Shown: positions 16,338 to 25,793, numbered from the stretch's first letter. The stretch is DNA of 64,000 nucleotides from Lysinibacillus sp. FSL W8-0992 (GCF_038008685.1 NZ_JBBOZQ010000001.1:124001-188000), one strand, 5' to 3'. Numbers and translations are program-made. The notes: generated by a model from the sequence alone, not told the origin.

Positions 16338-18245
16338 TTATTTTTCCTGAGACTTTGTATACTCTACTATTTTGTCAGCTAAATCTTCTGCTTGATGTAG
16401 TCCAGATAAAGGATCGGAAGCAAAATAGTATTCCGCTTCTAAAGGAATTGTTTTATTATTTTTGACAACATCAAGATTTGTCCAAGTTGGAGGGAGTTTC
16501 CCGTCTTTATTAAAGAAATTAATAACGAAGACGTAATCACCAACATAGTCACCGACTACTTCATAGGAGATTTCATAGCGCCCGCCATTTGATTCCTTTG
16601 TATCAAGTAGCTCCTGAATTTTTTCTTGTGGTTTTACACCAAGAATTTGATAAAGTGCTCGTCCACCTGACACACTGGAATTTCCAACAACAGTTGCATT
16701 TTTTTCAAATAAATCAAAAATCGTAAAAGTAGCACCTTCTGGAATAGCCGCATTTATTTTTTGTTGTGCTTGCGTTACACGATTTTCAAAATCTTTGACA
16801 AATGCGTCTGCTTCTTCCTGTCTTCCTAAAAATTCGCCCATTGCTTTGACTTCATCAGTAGCTGAATTATAGGCTGTATCAGAAAAAACGATTGTCGGTG
16901 CAATTTTTTCATATTTTTCAACATCTTCTGGATTCCATGTAATGATTAAATCTGGCTTTAATTCTAAAATCTTTTCTAATGATGCATTACCGTCTGTTCC
17001 GACATTCGTAATTTCTCCGTCTTTATAGTACGGTTTTAAAAATGCTGCATAGTTTAAATTGGCTGTGATTGCTCCTACTGGCACAACATCCAATGCAAGG
17101 ATTTGTCCCATATACCAGTCTGTCACAATACGCTGTGCTTTTACTGGAATTTCTACTTCTCGGCCACTGTCGTCCGTAATAGTTTTAGTCTCTGCTTCTT
17201 CTGTTTTAGGTACACTATCATTATTTTCAGCTGGTTGTTTTGTATCCTCACCACATGCTGCTAGTAAAACTAACAAACTTAGCAAAAAGGGCGTCTTTAT
17301 ATGTTTAAGCATTTTTTTCATCATGACTTCATTTTCCCCAATCTTAAATCGTTTTGCTTGCTCGAGCTGATTCTTATTGTATTGAAAATGATTCTCATTT
17401 GTAATAGCAATTTCGGACATAGCGGCTGTATATTTCAGCCTAAAAATAGTTGGCGCCATACTTGTCTCCTTTTTAAAGGCTCTACTAAAATAGTATTCAT
17501 CTTCATATCCAAGAGAAATAGCGATTTCTTTAATGTCATATTGATTGGCCATTAAATATTGTTTTGCGCGTTTAATTTTGAGTTGCTGCAAATAAATTTG
17601 TGGCCCTATTCCATAACGAGCTTTAAAAATGCGTAATAAATGTCGTGTACTAATTTGAAGTGAATCTGCTAGCGTTTGTATTGATAACGGCTCATGAATA
17701 TGTTCTTCTAAAAATAAACGTGCTAATTCTACCTTATCCATTTCATGTGGTTTACCTTGCCCTTCAGCAAGCTCTTGAAACACACGATAAATGAGCTCAT
17801 AAAAGGATGCTTTTACAAATACATGCTCATGAATAGAACCTGTCTGCCACTTGTTAAACATGTCGTGCAACAACTTTTGTATCACAATAGGATTAGCAGG
17901 TACACATGAGAACTCTGTTTGAAAAGGTTGATATTGCATTTGTAAATGTTGCATAAATGCATCAACATAAATGACGTCGCCTTTATAGTGAATTAAAAAA
18001 TAATTTAAAGGCTTTTTTGATTTTATATGTAGTGTTTGGGACTTTCCAATATGAAAAATGCTAAATTGTTGCACATGATAAGGATTATTTCCAATAATAA
18101 TTTCTGCTTCACCAACTGTGATGATTAATAACGAACTGTAATTCATTACTTCTTTTTTTTGCACCTCGTTGTTAAATACATATTCAATGTGTTTTACCTT
18201 GATATGTGCATTTTCCCATAGAAGCATGTAGGCATCATAATTCAT
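16338..18245 (-). CDS. AraC regulator continuous in frame with a siderophore-binding lipoprotein
   Basis: One open frame of 635 codons. Residues 1 to about 274 form an AraC-type regulator: N-terminal sensing region, then two helix-turn-helix motifs (SIQTLADSLQISTRHLLRIF and IKEIAISLGYEDEYYFSRAF). Residues 308-635 are a complete 328-residue siderophore-binding protein with its own start (ATG 17322-17324), a lysine-rich signal peptide and a lipobox LAAC (Cys331). Residues 275-307 look like translated spacer DNA and include a Fur box and a sigma-A-type promoter. B. subtilis Btr (YbbB) is a known AraC/binding-protein fusion but has no signal peptide in the middle. The two parts are probably two proteins, or a recent fusion. 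The main ATG has GAGGAGAA. Confidence 0.85.
   Translation of the reverse strand: MNYDAYMLLWENAHIKVKHIEYVFNNEVQKKEVMNYSSLLIITVGEAEIIIGNNPYHVQQFSIFHIGKSQTLHIKSKKPLNYFLIHYKGDVIYVDAFMQHLQMQYQPFQTEFSCVPANPIVIQKLLHDMFNKWQTGSIHEHVFVKASFYELIYRVFQELAEGQGKPHEMDKVELARLFLEEHIHEPLSIQTLADSLQISTRHLLRIFKARYGIGPQIYLQQLKIKRAKQYLMANQYDIKEIAISLGYEDEYYFSRAFKKETSMAPTIFRLKYTAAMSEIAITNENHFQYNKNQLEQAKRFKIGENEVMMKKMLKHIKTPFLLSLLVLLAACGEDTKQPAENNDSVPKTEEAETKTITDDSGREVEIPVKAQRIVTDWYMGQILALDVVPVGAITANLNYAAFLKPYYKDGEITNVGTDGNASLEKILELKPDLIITWNPEDVEKYEKIAPTIVFSDTAYNSATDEVKAMGEFLGRQEEADAFVKDFENRVTQAQQKINAAIPEGATFTIFDLFEKNATVVGNSSVSGGRALYQILGVKPQEKIQELLDTKESNGGRYEISYEVVGDYVGDYVFVINFFNKDGKLPPTWTNLDVVKNNKTIPLEAEYYFASDPLSGLHQAEDLADKIVEYTKSQEK
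17376..17404 (-). promoter_or_regulatory. internal promoter with Fur box ahead of the binding-protein part
   Basis: On the minus strand TTACAA (17399-17404), a 17-base spacer and TACAAT (17376-17381). The spacer contains TGAGAATCATTTTCA (17383-17397), a 7-1-7 Fur box with two mismatches. It ends about 50 bases before the ATG at 17322-17324, which has GGGGA upstream. This would give the binding protein its own iron-controlled transcript. Confidence 0.6.
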
Positions 18246-18284
18246 TGCGTTCTCCTCAACTAATAAGACATACCATCATTATAT

Positions 18285-18299
18285 TGATAATGATTATCA
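18285..18299 (-). promoter_or_regulatory. perfect Fur box upstream of the AraC/binding-protein gene
   Basis: TGATAATGATTATCA is the exact 7-1-7 Fur operator. A TATAAT (18278-18283) abuts it on the gene side, so bound Fur would cover the promoter. It lies about 40 bases upstream of the ATG. Confidence 0.85.
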
Positions 18300-18329
18300 A
18301 TTTCATTATACTTTTTAGAGCGCAAGAAA

Positions 18330-18805
18330 AAAACACCAATTACTATTATTAGTTAATGGTGTCAGAGTAGGGATAAACTTGCTTCGTTGATTTCCGCTAC
18401 AGGCGAACGCTTTCCACGGGCACACACGTAAGCCGCAAGAGTCGCTACGCGCGGTCTGTTGCGGCTTACGTTTTGTGCGTTCCCGCAAGAGTCGTCCGCT
18501 TCCGCTCCAATCAACTAGTAAAATTGTTTGAGTGCCTGGTACCTCCCATGGCGGAAATTAACGGCAGTAATCAAAACGAAAACACCATTAACTATTACTA
18601 GTCAATGGTGTCAGAGTAGGGATAAACTTGCTTCGTTGATTTCCGCTACGGTCGGACGCTTTCCGCGGGCACACCGTAAGCCGCAAGAGTCGTCTCCGCT
18701 CCAATCAACTAGTAAAATTGTTTGAGTGCCTGGCACCTCTCATGGCGGAAATTAACGGCAGTAATCAAAACGAAAACACCATTAACTATTACTAGTCAAT
18801 GGTGT
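18330..18805. repeat. tandem palindromic repeats plus three copies of a terminator-like hairpin
   Basis: A 249-base unit (terminator-like AACACCA..TGGTGT hairpin, a GTAAGCCGCAA palindrome, a GTGCCTGGTAC tag at 18525-18542, and a tail ending GTAATCAAAACG) is followed by a second unit of 194 bases (tag at 18719-18736) and then by a third hairpin. The second unit has lost about 55 bases, the right arm of the palindrome. The loss lies between two copies of CGCAAGAGTCG (18434-18444 and 18484-18494 in unit 1), as expected for slippage or recombination at short repeats. Confidence 0.85.
18775..18805 (-). terminator. rho gene terminator hairpin
   Basis: ACACCATT and AATGGTGT form the stem, followed on the minus strand by TTTTCGTTTTG. 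It lies about 10 bases past the rho stop. Near-identical hairpins recur at about 18592 and 18332. Confidence 0.75.
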
Positions 18806-18813
18806 CTGCATTT

Positions 18814-20097
18814 TTAAAGTAGCCCTTTACCTTTAGTGGCCTTTTTCATATCTTCATTTAACTTTTCGAAAAATTCTTCGTTTGATTTTGTTGTGCGTAT
18901 TTTTTTCAAGAAACGCTCTGCAAAATCTGGTGCATCTGAAAATGTTTTGCGAATTGCCCATAGTTTTTCAAGTTGTTCTGGTTCAAGAAGTAATTCTTCC
19001 TTACGTGTACCTGAACGACGAATATCAAGCGCAGGGAAAATACGACGCTCTGCTAGTTGTCGATCTAAGTGCAACTCTAAGTTACCAGTCCCTTTAAATT
19101 CCTCATAGATTACTTCATCCATACGTGATCCAGTATCTACTAAAGCTGTAGCTAAAATTGTTAAGCTACCACCTTCTTCGATATTACGAGCAGAACCGAA
19201 GAATCGTTTTGGTCTATGGAAGGCTGCAGGGTCAATACCACCTGAAAGCGTACGACCGCTCGGTGGAATAACTAAGTTATACGCACGTGCAAGACGCGTA
19301 ATAGAGTCCATTAAAATAATAACGTCACGTTTATGTTCTACTAAACGGCGAGCTCGTTCTAACACGATTTCCGCTACCTTAACATGATTTTCTGGTACTT
19401 CATCGAACGTAGAACTCACGACATCCGCATTAACAGAACGCTCAATGTCCGTTACTTCCTCAGGGCGCTCATCAATAAGTAAGACGATTAACTCAGCCTC
19501 AGGGTGATTCGTTGTAATGGCATTGGCAATTTCTTTAAGTAAAGATGTTTTACCGGCTTTTGGAGGCGCGACGATTAAACCACGTTGACCAAATCCTACT
19601 GGTGCTACTAAATCCATAATTCGTGTTGATAGATTGCTCTGTGTTGTTTCAAGCTTAATTTGACGATCAGGATATAACGGCGTTAATGCTGGGAAGTGAA
19701 CACGTTCTTTTGCTACTTCAGGGTCTTCTCCATTTACAGCATCAACCTGTAGTAAGCCATAGTAACGTTCATTTTCTTTAGGTGGGCGTACTTTGCCAGA
19801 CACCTTATCCCCATTACGAAGATCGAAACGACGAATTTGAGAAGCTGAAATATAAATATCTTCTTTACTCGGTGAGTAATTTATTGGACGAAGGAAGCCG
19901 AAGCCCTCTTGCGAAACAATTTCAAGTACCCCTTCCATAAAGAAATAACCCTCTTGTTCTGAACGCGTTTTCAAAATAGCAAAAATTAATTCCTTTTTCG
20001 TTAGTTTGCTATAATACGAAATTTTGTATTGGCGTGCGAGGGCGTAAAGCTCTTTTAACGTCATGTTTTCTAATTGAGCGATTGTCAATGCAGACAT
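18814..20097 (-). CDS. rho: transcription termination factor Rho
   Basis: Hexameric RNA-dependent ATPase that ends transcription of untranslated RNA. The 427 residues equal the B. subtilis length. An N-terminal helical domain is followed by the RNA-binding OSB fold (about residues 50-120, [17 protein letters not shown]), Walker [12 protein letters not shown], Walker [14 protein letters not shown], and the Q/R-loop region ([15 protein letters not shown]). The ATG at 20095-20097 (MSALTIAQ) with GGAG upstream is preferred over an in-frame ATG 12 codons earlier. glpX lies upstream on the same strand, as in B. subtilis. Confidence 0.96.
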   Translation of the reverse strand: MSALTIAQLENMTLKELYALARQYKISYYSKLTKKELIFAILKTRSEQEGYFFMEGVLEIVSQEGFGFLRPINYSPSKEDIYISASQIRRFDLRNGDKVSGKVRPPKENERYYGLLQVDAVNGEDPEVAKERVHFPALTPLYPDRQIKLETTQSNLSTRIMDLVAPVGFGQRGLIVAPPKAGKTSLLKEIANAITTNHPEAELIVLLIDERPEEVTDIERSVNADVVSSTFDEVPENHVKVAEIVLERARRLVEHKRDVIILMDSITRLARAYNLVIPPSGRTLSGGIDPAAFHRPKRFFGSARNIEEGGSLTILATALVDTGSRMDEVIYEEFKGTGNLELHLDRQLAERRIFPALDIRRSGTRKEELLLEPEQLEKLWAIRKTFSDAPDFAERFLKKIRTTKSNEEFFEKLNEDMKKATKGKGLL

Positions 20098-20194
20098 ATG
20101 CACAACTCCAGTCTTTTTCAAAATATAATGCATGTATTGGGGTAAACATAGAAGTTTTAAGTAAAACTATGGATGGATTTAATGAAGAAGAAGG

Positions 20195-20223
20195 TACCTA
20201 GTGCAAATAAGTTGCACTAGGTA
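20195..20223. terminator. hairpin between glpX and rho
   Basis: TACCTAGTGCAA and TTGCACTAGGTA form a perfect 12-bp stem with a 5-base loop. On the minus strand the following sequence is CCTTCTTCTTC, pyrimidine-rich but not a T-run, so it may act partly or as an mRNA 3'-end structure for glpX. Confidence 0.55.
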
Positions 20224-20243
20224 TATTTTAGAAGAAAATATTA

Positions 20244-21200
20244 TTAATAGCTAGGTTTTTTATCAAGCGCGTGACGACCTTCTACAAATCGTACAGTACC
20301 TGTTTTCGCTCGCATAACAACTGAATGTGTTAATGCGTAAGCTCCTTTGTACTGAACACCTTTTAAAAGCTCACAATCTGTAACTGCAGTTGCTGCAAAA
20401 ATTGCATCGTCACCTTTTACTAAGTCATCTAAGTAAAGAACTTTCTCTACATCTACGCCCATTTTTTTACAGCGTTCTAACTGATCTTCGTCTTCTGGCA
20501 CTAATTTGGCCTGGAAGTCTCCGCCTAGGCATTTTAATGCAACAGCTGAAATAACACCTTCTGGTGCGCCGCCCATTCCAAACATAATGTCGATGCCTGT
20601 TTCATCGAATGCTGTGTTAATAGCAGCACCTACATCTCCATCTTGAATAAATTTAATACGTGCTCCCGCTTCACGAATCTCATCTACTATTGCTTGATGG
20701 CGAGGGCGATCTAATAGAGTAGCTACTACATCAGAAATATCTTTATTTTTTGCTTTTGCTACTTGTAATAAATTATAAGTAACAGAGGCATTAATATCAA
20801 CTTTTCCTGCAGCTTCTGGCCCTACAGCGATTTTCTCCATATACATATCTGGTGCATTTAACAGATTACCCTTATCAGCAATTGCTAATACAGTCATTGC
20901 ACCATTTGTACCTTTTGCTACTATATTTGTACCTTCTAAAGGATCGACTGCTATGTCTACTTGAGGACCGCCATTACGAAGGCCAAGTTCTTCACCGATA
21001 TAAAGCATTGGCGCTTCGTCCATTTCACCTTCCCCAATAACTACTGTAGCATGCATTGGAATCGTATCGAACATTGAGCGCATTGCTGTCGTTGCTGCAT
21101 CATCTGCCTCAATTTTCAAACCGCGACCCATCCATTTCCCGGATGCGATTGCTGCTGCCTCTGTTACTCGTACTACTTCCATCGATAAACTACGTTCCAT
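20244..21200 (-). CDS. glpX: class II fructose-1,6-bisphosphatase
   Basis: Hydrolyses fructose 1,6-bisphosphate in gluconeogenesis. The 318 residues contain the metal-binding and catalytic blocks [22 protein letters not shown] and [10 protein letters not shown]. The start [16 protein letters not shown] (21198-21200) has GGGAGG upstream; the frame extends nine codons further without a better site. Between murA and rho as in B. subtilis. Confidence 0.96.
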   Translation of the reverse strand: MERSLSMEVVRVTEAAAIASGKWMGRGLKIEADDAATTAMRSMFDTIPMHATVVIGEGEMDEAPMLYIGEELGLRNGGPQVDIAVDPLEGTNIVAKGTNGAMTVLAIADKGNLLNAPDMYMEKIAVGPEAAGKVDINASVTYNLLQVAKAKNKDISDVVATLLDRPRHQAIVDEIREAGARIKFIQDGDVGAAINTAFDETGIDIMFGMGGAPEGVISAVALKCLGGDFQAKLVPEDEDQLERCKKMGVDVEKVLYLDDLVKGDDAIFAATAVTDCELLKGVQYKGAYALTHSVVMRAKTGTVRFVEGRHALDKKPSY

Positions 21201-21296
21201 TGTTGTTTTGCCTCCCGTTATCGGCATGTTTCATTGTGCCGAAACATTCAAATTACCTTTATTGTAACATAATTGGCTCGAAACTTTTAGCTCACA

Positions 21297-22583
21297 TTAT
21301 TCCTTTGCCTCTGCAACACTGACCATAATTGTTTCACGTCGAATATCTGCGCCTAAGTCACGTAATTTTTCAATAAGTGAGCTATAGCCACGTTCAATAT
21401 GATAGATATCGTGAATTTCAGTTTCACCTTCTGCTAATAGTCCAGCTAATACTAATGCTGCACCCGCGCGAAGGTCTGTTGCAGTTACGCTTGAGCCATG
21501 TAATTTACTTTGACCGGTAATTATCGCTGTATTCCCTTCTACACGTGCGTTGGCATTCATACGACGTAGCTCATCAATATGTTTAAACCGAGCCGAATAG
21601 ATCGTATCTGTAATTTTTGAGGAGCCAAATGCCTGTGTCATTAACACAGAAAGTGGTTGCTGAATATCTGTAGGGAATCCAGGATACACAATCGTCTTAA
21701 CATCAACTGCCTGCAATGTAGATAGGTCTGTTTTTGGAACAAAAATGCTTTCCTCACCTATATCAATCTTGACGCCCATTTCACGAAGTTTTGCAGTAAT
21801 TGCCTCTAAATGTAGCGGAATTACATTGTCTATCGTAATGCCGTCGCCAACTGCTGCTGCCATAATCATAAAAGTTGCAGCTTCAATACGGTCAGGAATA
21901 ATTGTATGCTCCGTACCGTGCAGCTCATCAACACCTTCGATACGAATTACACTTGTACCAGCACCTTTAATATTGGCACCCATATTTGTAAGAAGTGTTG
22001 CTACGTCGATTATTTCAGGTTCTTTTGCTGCATTTTCAATAACCGTACGACCCTTTGCACGTACTGCTGCCAACATAATATTGATTGTAGCGCCAACACT
22101 TGCGACATCTAAATAAATTTTGGCACCAATTAATTCTTCTGCACGTAAATAAATCGCACCGTGCTCGTTTGTAATTTTAGCACCAAGTGCCTCAAAGCCT
22201 TTAATGTGTTGATCAATCGGACGCGGTCCTAAGAAGCAACCACCTGGCAAGCCAATGACAGCCTTTTTGAAGCGACCAAGCATTGCCCCCATTAAATAAT
22301 AAGAGGCACGGAGTTTTTTTACATTACCATTTGGCAAAGGTAGTGCAAGCATTTCGGAAGGATCAATAATCATTTTGCCATTCTCAAATTGTACTTCTCC
22401 ACCGATCTCTTCTAACAAGGCTTTTAAAGTCCAAGCATCTGAAATTTCTGGAATCCCTCCAATTGTCACTGGAGAGTTCGCCAAAATTGATGCTGGTATT
22501 AAGGCGACTGCACTATTTTTTGCACCACTAACTTTAATTGTACCTTTTAGACGATTTTCGCCTGTAATTTTATAAACATCCAT
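21297..22583 (-). CDS. murA: UDP-N-acetylglucosamine 1-carboxyvinyltransferase (MurA family)
   Basis: Transfers enolpyruvate from PEP to UDP-GlcNAc, the first committed step of peptidoglycan synthesis and the fosfomycin target. The 428 residues show the N-terminal [14 protein letters not shown], the catalytic cysteine loop [13 protein letters not shown] (about residue 117) and [12 protein letters not shown]. The start MDVYKITG (22581-22583) follows GAGGGAGAA. Position between transaldolase and glpX matches the second Bacillus paralogue (MurAB/MurZ) rather than the one near the atp operon. Confidence 0.95.
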   Translation of the reverse strand: MDVYKITGENRLKGTIKVSGAKNSAVALIPASILANSPVTIGGIPEISDAWTLKALLEEIGGEVQFENGKMIIDPSEMLALPLPNGNVKKLRASYYLMGAMLGRFKKAVIGLPGGCFLGPRPIDQHIKGFEALGAKITNEHGAIYLRAEELIGAKIYLDVASVGATINIMLAAVRAKGRTVIENAAKEPEIIDVATLLTNMGANIKGAGTSVIRIEGVDELHGTEHTIIPDRIEAATFMIMAAAVGDGITIDNVIPLHLEAITAKLREMGVKIDIGEESIFVPKTDLSTLQAVDVKTIVYPGFPTDIQQPLSVLMTQAFGSSKITDTIYSARFKHIDELRRMNANARVEGNTAIITGQSKLHGSSVTATDLRAGAALVLAGLLAEGETEIHDIYHIERGYSSLIEKLRDLGADIRRETIMVSVAEAKE

Positions 22584-22643
22584 TTTGCGTTCTCCCTCAT
22601 GATTGGAAAGTAATTTTAGCATTTGACTCACTTTATAATCTTA

Positions 22644-23294
22644 TTATTCACCTTTTCGCTTATTCCAATCCGCTAAAAATCCTTCAATTCCTTTTTCCGT
22701 TAATGGATGGTGGAAAAGTTGTTTTAACACTTTAAAAGGAGTTGTTGAAATATGAGCGCCCGCAAGTGCTGCCGCCGTTACGTGTTGAGGGTGACGAATA
22801 GATGCTGCAATAATTTGCGTTTCAATGTTATGGATTGTAAAAATATCTGAAATTGTTTCAATAAGCTCTACACCATTTAGACCAATATCATCTAAACGGC
22901 CGATAAATGGTGATACATATGTAGCACCCGCACGCGCAGCCATTAATGCTTGGTTTGCACTAAAAATTAGTGTTACGTTTGTTTTAATACCTTTGTTTGC
23001 AAAGAAGCGGCAAGCCTCTAAGCCAGCTGGTGTCATCGGTAATTTAACTGTGATATTCGGAGCAATCGCAGCTAACTCTAGACCTTCTTTAATCATTCCT
23101 TCAGCATCTAATGCAATTACCTCTCCACTTACTGAGCCGTCTACAAGCTCTGCAATTTCACGTAGTCGATCATGAAAAGAAACGTTTTCCTCTTTTGCAA
23201 CTAATGATGGATTTGTCGTAACACCCGATAAAATACCCCATGCGTGTGCTTCTTTAATTTCGTCAAAGTTTGCTGTATCAATAAAGAATTTCAT
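22644..23294 (-). CDS. transaldolase-like fructose-6-phosphate aldolase
   Basis: A 216-residue class I aldolase of the short transaldolase family (YwjH of B. subtilis). [15 protein letters not shown] starts the barrel, [10 protein letters not shown] binds substrate, and the Schiff-base lysine is in [10 protein letters not shown] (about residue 85). [11 protein letters not shown] is also conserved. Short family members can be transaldolases or fructose-6-phosphate aldolases; sequence alone does not decide. The ATG at 23292-23294 has TTTAGGAGG; the longer frame upstream covers the fbaA terminator and is not coding. Confidence 0.92.
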   Translation of the reverse strand: MKFFIDTANFDEIKEAHAWGILSGVTTNPSLVAKEENVSFHDRLREIAELVDGSVSGEVIALDAEGMIKEGLELAAIAPNITVKLPMTPAGLEACRFFANKGIKTNVTLIFSANQALMAARAGATYVSPFIGRLDDIGLNGVELIETISDIFTIHNIETQIIAASIRHPQHVTAAALAGAHISTTPFKVLKQLFHHPLTEKGIEGFLADWNKRKGE

Positions 23295-23357
23295 AATATT
23301 TCCTCCTAAACCGTATTTGTTTATATTTTTAATTTTTTTCAAAAAAGTTATTATGTC

Positions 23358-23399
23358 AAAAACAAGAGAAGGTCGATTGCTAGCATCAACACTTCTCTT
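23358..23399 (-). terminator. terminator of fbaA
   Basis: AAGAGAAG (23392-23399 as read on the minus strand) pairs with CTTCTCTT (23364-23371) and is followed by GTTTTTG. The loop is 20 bases, so efficiency may be moderate. Confidence 0.6.
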
Positions 23400-23444
23400 A
23401 TTATGTGTATTCATCTTTGCTTTTGTACAATATAAGAAGCTAAA

Positions 23445-24299
23445 TTATGCTTTTTGTGCACTTCCAAATTCACGGATTTTACCGACAACTGTTGTTTTAA
23501 TCGCTTCACGAGCTGGCGCTAAGAATTTACGAGGATCGTAAACATCTTTATCATTGTCAAGAATTTCACGAATCACTTTTGTAGCTGCGATTTGATTTTC
23601 AGTATTAACGTTAATTTTAGCAGTACCTAATGAAATTGAGCGTTGAATATCTTTTGTTGGAATACCTGTACCACCATGTAATACTAAAGGAAGATCTGCT
23701 AAGTTTGAGATTTCCTCCATTTCCTTAAAGCCTAAGTTTGGTTCTCCTTTGTAAGGACCATGTACAGAGCCAAGTGCTGGTGCTAGGCAATCAATATCTG
23801 TTAATTCAACCATTTTACGGCATTCTTCTGGATCAGCGTACATAATACCACCAATTACGCCATCCTCGTCCCCACCAACTGTTCCAAGCTCAGCTTCTAC
23901 AGAGACACCTTTGGCATGTGCATATTCAACTACTTTTGAAGTAGTTGCGATATTTTCTTCGAAAGGATGGTGTGAAGCATCAATCATAACAGAAGTAAAT
24001 CCTGCATCAATCGCTTCTTTACACTTTTCAAAGCTAGAACCATGGTCAAGATGAATAGCAACTGGAACTGTAATACCATAAGATTCCATTAATCCTTTTA
24101 CCATGTGTACTACTGAGATAAATCCACCCATATATTTACCTGCGCCTTCAGATACGCCAAGGATTACAGGTGATTTCTCTTCTTCCGCTGCTTGTAAAAT
24201 TGCTTGTGTCCATTCAAGGTTGTTGATGTTGAATTGACCAACTGCATAACCTTCTGCCTTTGCTTTAATTAACATCTCTTTCATAGATACTAATGCCAT
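23445..24299 (-). CDS. fbaA: class II fructose-bisphosphate aldolase
   Basis: Zinc-dependent cleavage of fructose 1,6-bisphosphate in glycolysis. The 284 residues carry [14 protein letters not shown] (zinc and catalytic site), EAELGTVGG, and the phosphate-binding LHGGTGIP and KINVNTENQ. Normal length for the Bacillus enzyme. ATG follows AAAAGGAGG. It lies between spo0F and the transaldolase gene as in B. subtilis. The spacer upstream holds four 83-base repeats, and the likely -35 lies within one repeat hairpin. Confidence 0.97.
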   Translation of the reverse strand: MALVSMKEMLIKAKAEGYAVGQFNINNLEWTQAILQAAEEEKSPVILGVSEGAGKYMGGFISVVHMVKGLMESYGITVPVAIHLDHGSSFEKCKEAIDAGFTSVMIDASHHPFEENIATTSKVVEYAHAKGVSVEAELGTVGGDEDGVIGGIMYADPEECRKMVELTDIDCLAPALGSVHGPYKGEPNLGFKEMEEISNLADLPLVLHGGTGIPTKDIQRSISLGTAKINVNTENQIAATKVIREILDNDKDVYDPRKFLAPAREAIKTTVVGKIREFGSAQKA

Positions 24300-24350
24300 A
24301 CTAAAAATCCTCCTTTTAGGACTATTCTTTATACATAAATGTGCTATTTA

Positions 24351-24379
24351 ATCATAGCAAAAATATAAGCACCTGAAAA
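24351..24379 (-). promoter_or_regulatory. candidate fbaA promoter at the edge of the repeat array
   Basis: Minus strand TTTTCA (24374-24379), 17 bases, then TATGAT (24351-24356) with an extended TGC. The -35 falls in the first repeat hairpin, so array structure could affect fbaA transcription. Confidence 0.45.
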
Positions 24380-24689
24380 GAAATTTCAGGTGCTTATATT
24401 TTAGCACCGATAGCGGAGAGCAACGCAGCGACAGGTGCCCTTTTATCAAAAGCACCTGAAAAGAAATTTCAGGTGCTTATATTTTAGCACCGATAGCGTA
24501 GTCCTACGCAGCGACAGGTGCCCTTTTATCAAAAGCACCTGAAAAGAAATTTCAGGTGCTTATATTTTAGCACCGATAGCGTAGTCCTACGCAGCGACAG
24601 GTGCCCTTTTATCAAAAGCACCTGAAAAGAAATTTCAGGTGCTTATATTTTAGCACCGATAGCGTAGTCCTACGCAGCGACAATTATCA
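24368..24689. repeat. four tandem 83-bp repeats with two hairpins each
   Basis: Units begin at 24368, 24451, 24534 and 24617, and the last one is cut off about 10 bases short. Each has hairpin 1 (AGCACCTGAAA, 5 bases, TTTCAGGTGCT) and hairpin 2 (GCACC ... GGTGC enclosing GCGTAG..TACGC). Units 2-4 appear identical; unit 1 differs in the inner loop (GCGGAGAGCAACGC). Read on the minus strand, hairpin 1 is followed by TTTTG and resembles a terminator. Confidence 0.92.
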
Positions 24690-24719
24690 TCAGCATCAAC
24701 TATTCGAGCATATGTAAAA

Positions 24720-24746
24720 AACAGGCGGTGTTTGCCACTGCCTGTT
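24720..24746 (-). terminator. spo0F terminator
   Basis: ACAGGC.GTG pairs with CAC.GCCTGT and is followed on the minus strand by six T. It lies just past the spo0F stop. Confidence 0.85.
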
Positions 24747-24748
24747 TA

Positions 24749-25108
24749 TTATGTGTTTAATGTTTTATTTACTGCATCACGTACTTCAAAAATATCAAAT
24801 GGCTTAGTAAAGTAACGAATTGCCCCTAATTCCAATGCTTCCTGTACTACATCTAATTCACCGTAAGCGGTCATCATAAAGACAGGTAATTGCGGCCATT
24901 TCTCTTTTAAACATTTTAAAATTTCTATGCCATCCATGCCAGGAATCTTCATATCTAGCAATACACAATCCATTGATTCTTCCTCTGCATAACGTAGTGC
25001 TTCAGCGCCATTAGCTGCTAAATATGTAACATAACCTTCTTTTTTCAAAACTTCATTTAATAGCAAACGAATTCCCTGCTGATCATCAACAATTAGTAAT
25101 CGTTTCAC
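24749..25108 (-). CDS. spo0F: sporulation phosphorelay response regulator Spo0F
   Basis: Single-domain receiver that carries phosphate from sporulation kinases to Spo0B. About 119 residues. The acidic pocket is IVDDQQG, the phosphorylated aspartate is in VLLDMKIPGMDG, the switch threonine in MMTAYGELD, and the lysine in FTKPFD. Start choice: the GTG at 25106-25108 has AGGGCGG in front and fits the Spo0F length; an earlier GTG (25142-25144) would add 12 unrelated residues. A sigma-H-type promoter lies upstream. Its divergent neighbour is ywjG, then pyrG, as in B. subtilis. Confidence 0.94.
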   Translation of the reverse strand: MKRLLIVDDQQGIRLLLNEVLKKEGYVTYLAANGAEALRYAEEESMDCVLLDMKIPGMDGIEILKCLKEKWPQLPVFMMTAYGELDVVQEALELGAIRYFTKPFDIFEVRDAVNKTLNT

Positions 25109-25166
25109 ATTGCATTCCGCCCTTTTTGAATTATTATTTTGCACAAAGATATCTATATTATGTATT

Positions 25167-25193
25167 ATTCTCCTTTTACAGCTTAATACCTTC
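25167..25193 (-). promoter_or_regulatory. sigma-H-type promoter of spo0F
   Basis: Minus strand GAAGGTATT (25185-25193), an 11-base spacer, and GGAGAAT (25167-25173) fit the sigma-H consensus RNAGGAWWW-11/12-RNNGAAT with one mismatch. The leader is about 50 bases. B. subtilis spo0F is known to use sigma-H. Confidence 0.65.
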
Positions 25194-25262
25194 TAGTATT
25201 ATAAATTATCTACTTTTGCTTTCTGCTTCACACATACATATAATATTGATTGAGGTGGAATC

Positions 25263-25793
25263 ATGTCAAAAATATTAACAACACAGCTGAGCGGATTATT
25301 ACAAAGAATAACACAAAGCGAAGAAGAATCTATTGAAGAAACAGCACGTTTACTTGCACAAGCAGCAATAGGCGAAGGAAATGTTTACTTTGCTTGTTTT
25401 GGCGAAATGCAAGTTGTCGAGTTAAATGCACTTCAAGGTGTTGAGCGTTTCGCTAAGCTACTCCCTTGGACAGAGCATACTGAAGTTAGTGAAGCCGATC
25501 GTATTTGTATTTTTACCCGTAGTGCACACGATCTGGAAGCTTTAGCTTTAGCAAAAAAATTGAACGAACACTTTATTCCATTTGCAGCCGTAGCTAGTGA
25601 AGTAGCAAATGCAGAAAATCCATTAGCCGATTTAGCGTATACATATATCTCTACTCGTATGCGCGGAGGATTGTTACCTAATGATTTAGGTGAGCGCATT
25701 GTTGTACCGCATGCAATAGCTGCCCTATTCATTTATGAAGCTATAAAAATCGCTTATGATGAAATGCTCGGATTTGATGATGAAGAGCTATAA
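25263..25793 (+). CDS. ywjG: DUF2529 family protein (YwjG)
   Basis: A 176-residue conserved protein of unknown biochemical role, recognised as YwjG by its place between spo0F and pyrG and by its sequence. Features: an alanine/glutamate-rich N-terminal helix, GEGNVYFACFGEMQVVE near residue 40, and VVPHAIAALFIYEAIKIAYDEML near the C-terminus. The alternating strand/helix pattern suggests a SIS-like (sugar isomerase) fold, but this is inference. ATG follows GAGGTGG. It is transcribed opposite to all its neighbours, as in B. subtilis. Confidence 0.88.
   Translation: MSKILTTQLSGLLQRITQSEEESIEETARLLAQAAIGEGNVYFACFGEMQVVELNALQGVERFAKLLPWTEHTEVSEADRICIFTRSAHDLEALALAKKLNEHFIPFAAVASEVANAENPLADLAYTYISTRMRGGLLPNDLGERIVVPHAIAALFIYEAIKIAYDEMLGFDDEEL

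Noticed and set aside
18528-18725. Open frame inside the repeat region before rho
   Set aside because: The sequence is made of palindromic repeat units and hairpins, with no start signals.
23317-23541. Plus-strand open frame between transaldolase and fbaA genes
   Set aside because: It overlaps the end of fbaA and the terminator hairpin; no ribosome binding site.
24368-24689. 83-bp tandem array as a CRISPR array
   Set aside because: There are no unique spacers between repeats, units are contiguous and hairpin-rich, and no cas gene is present.
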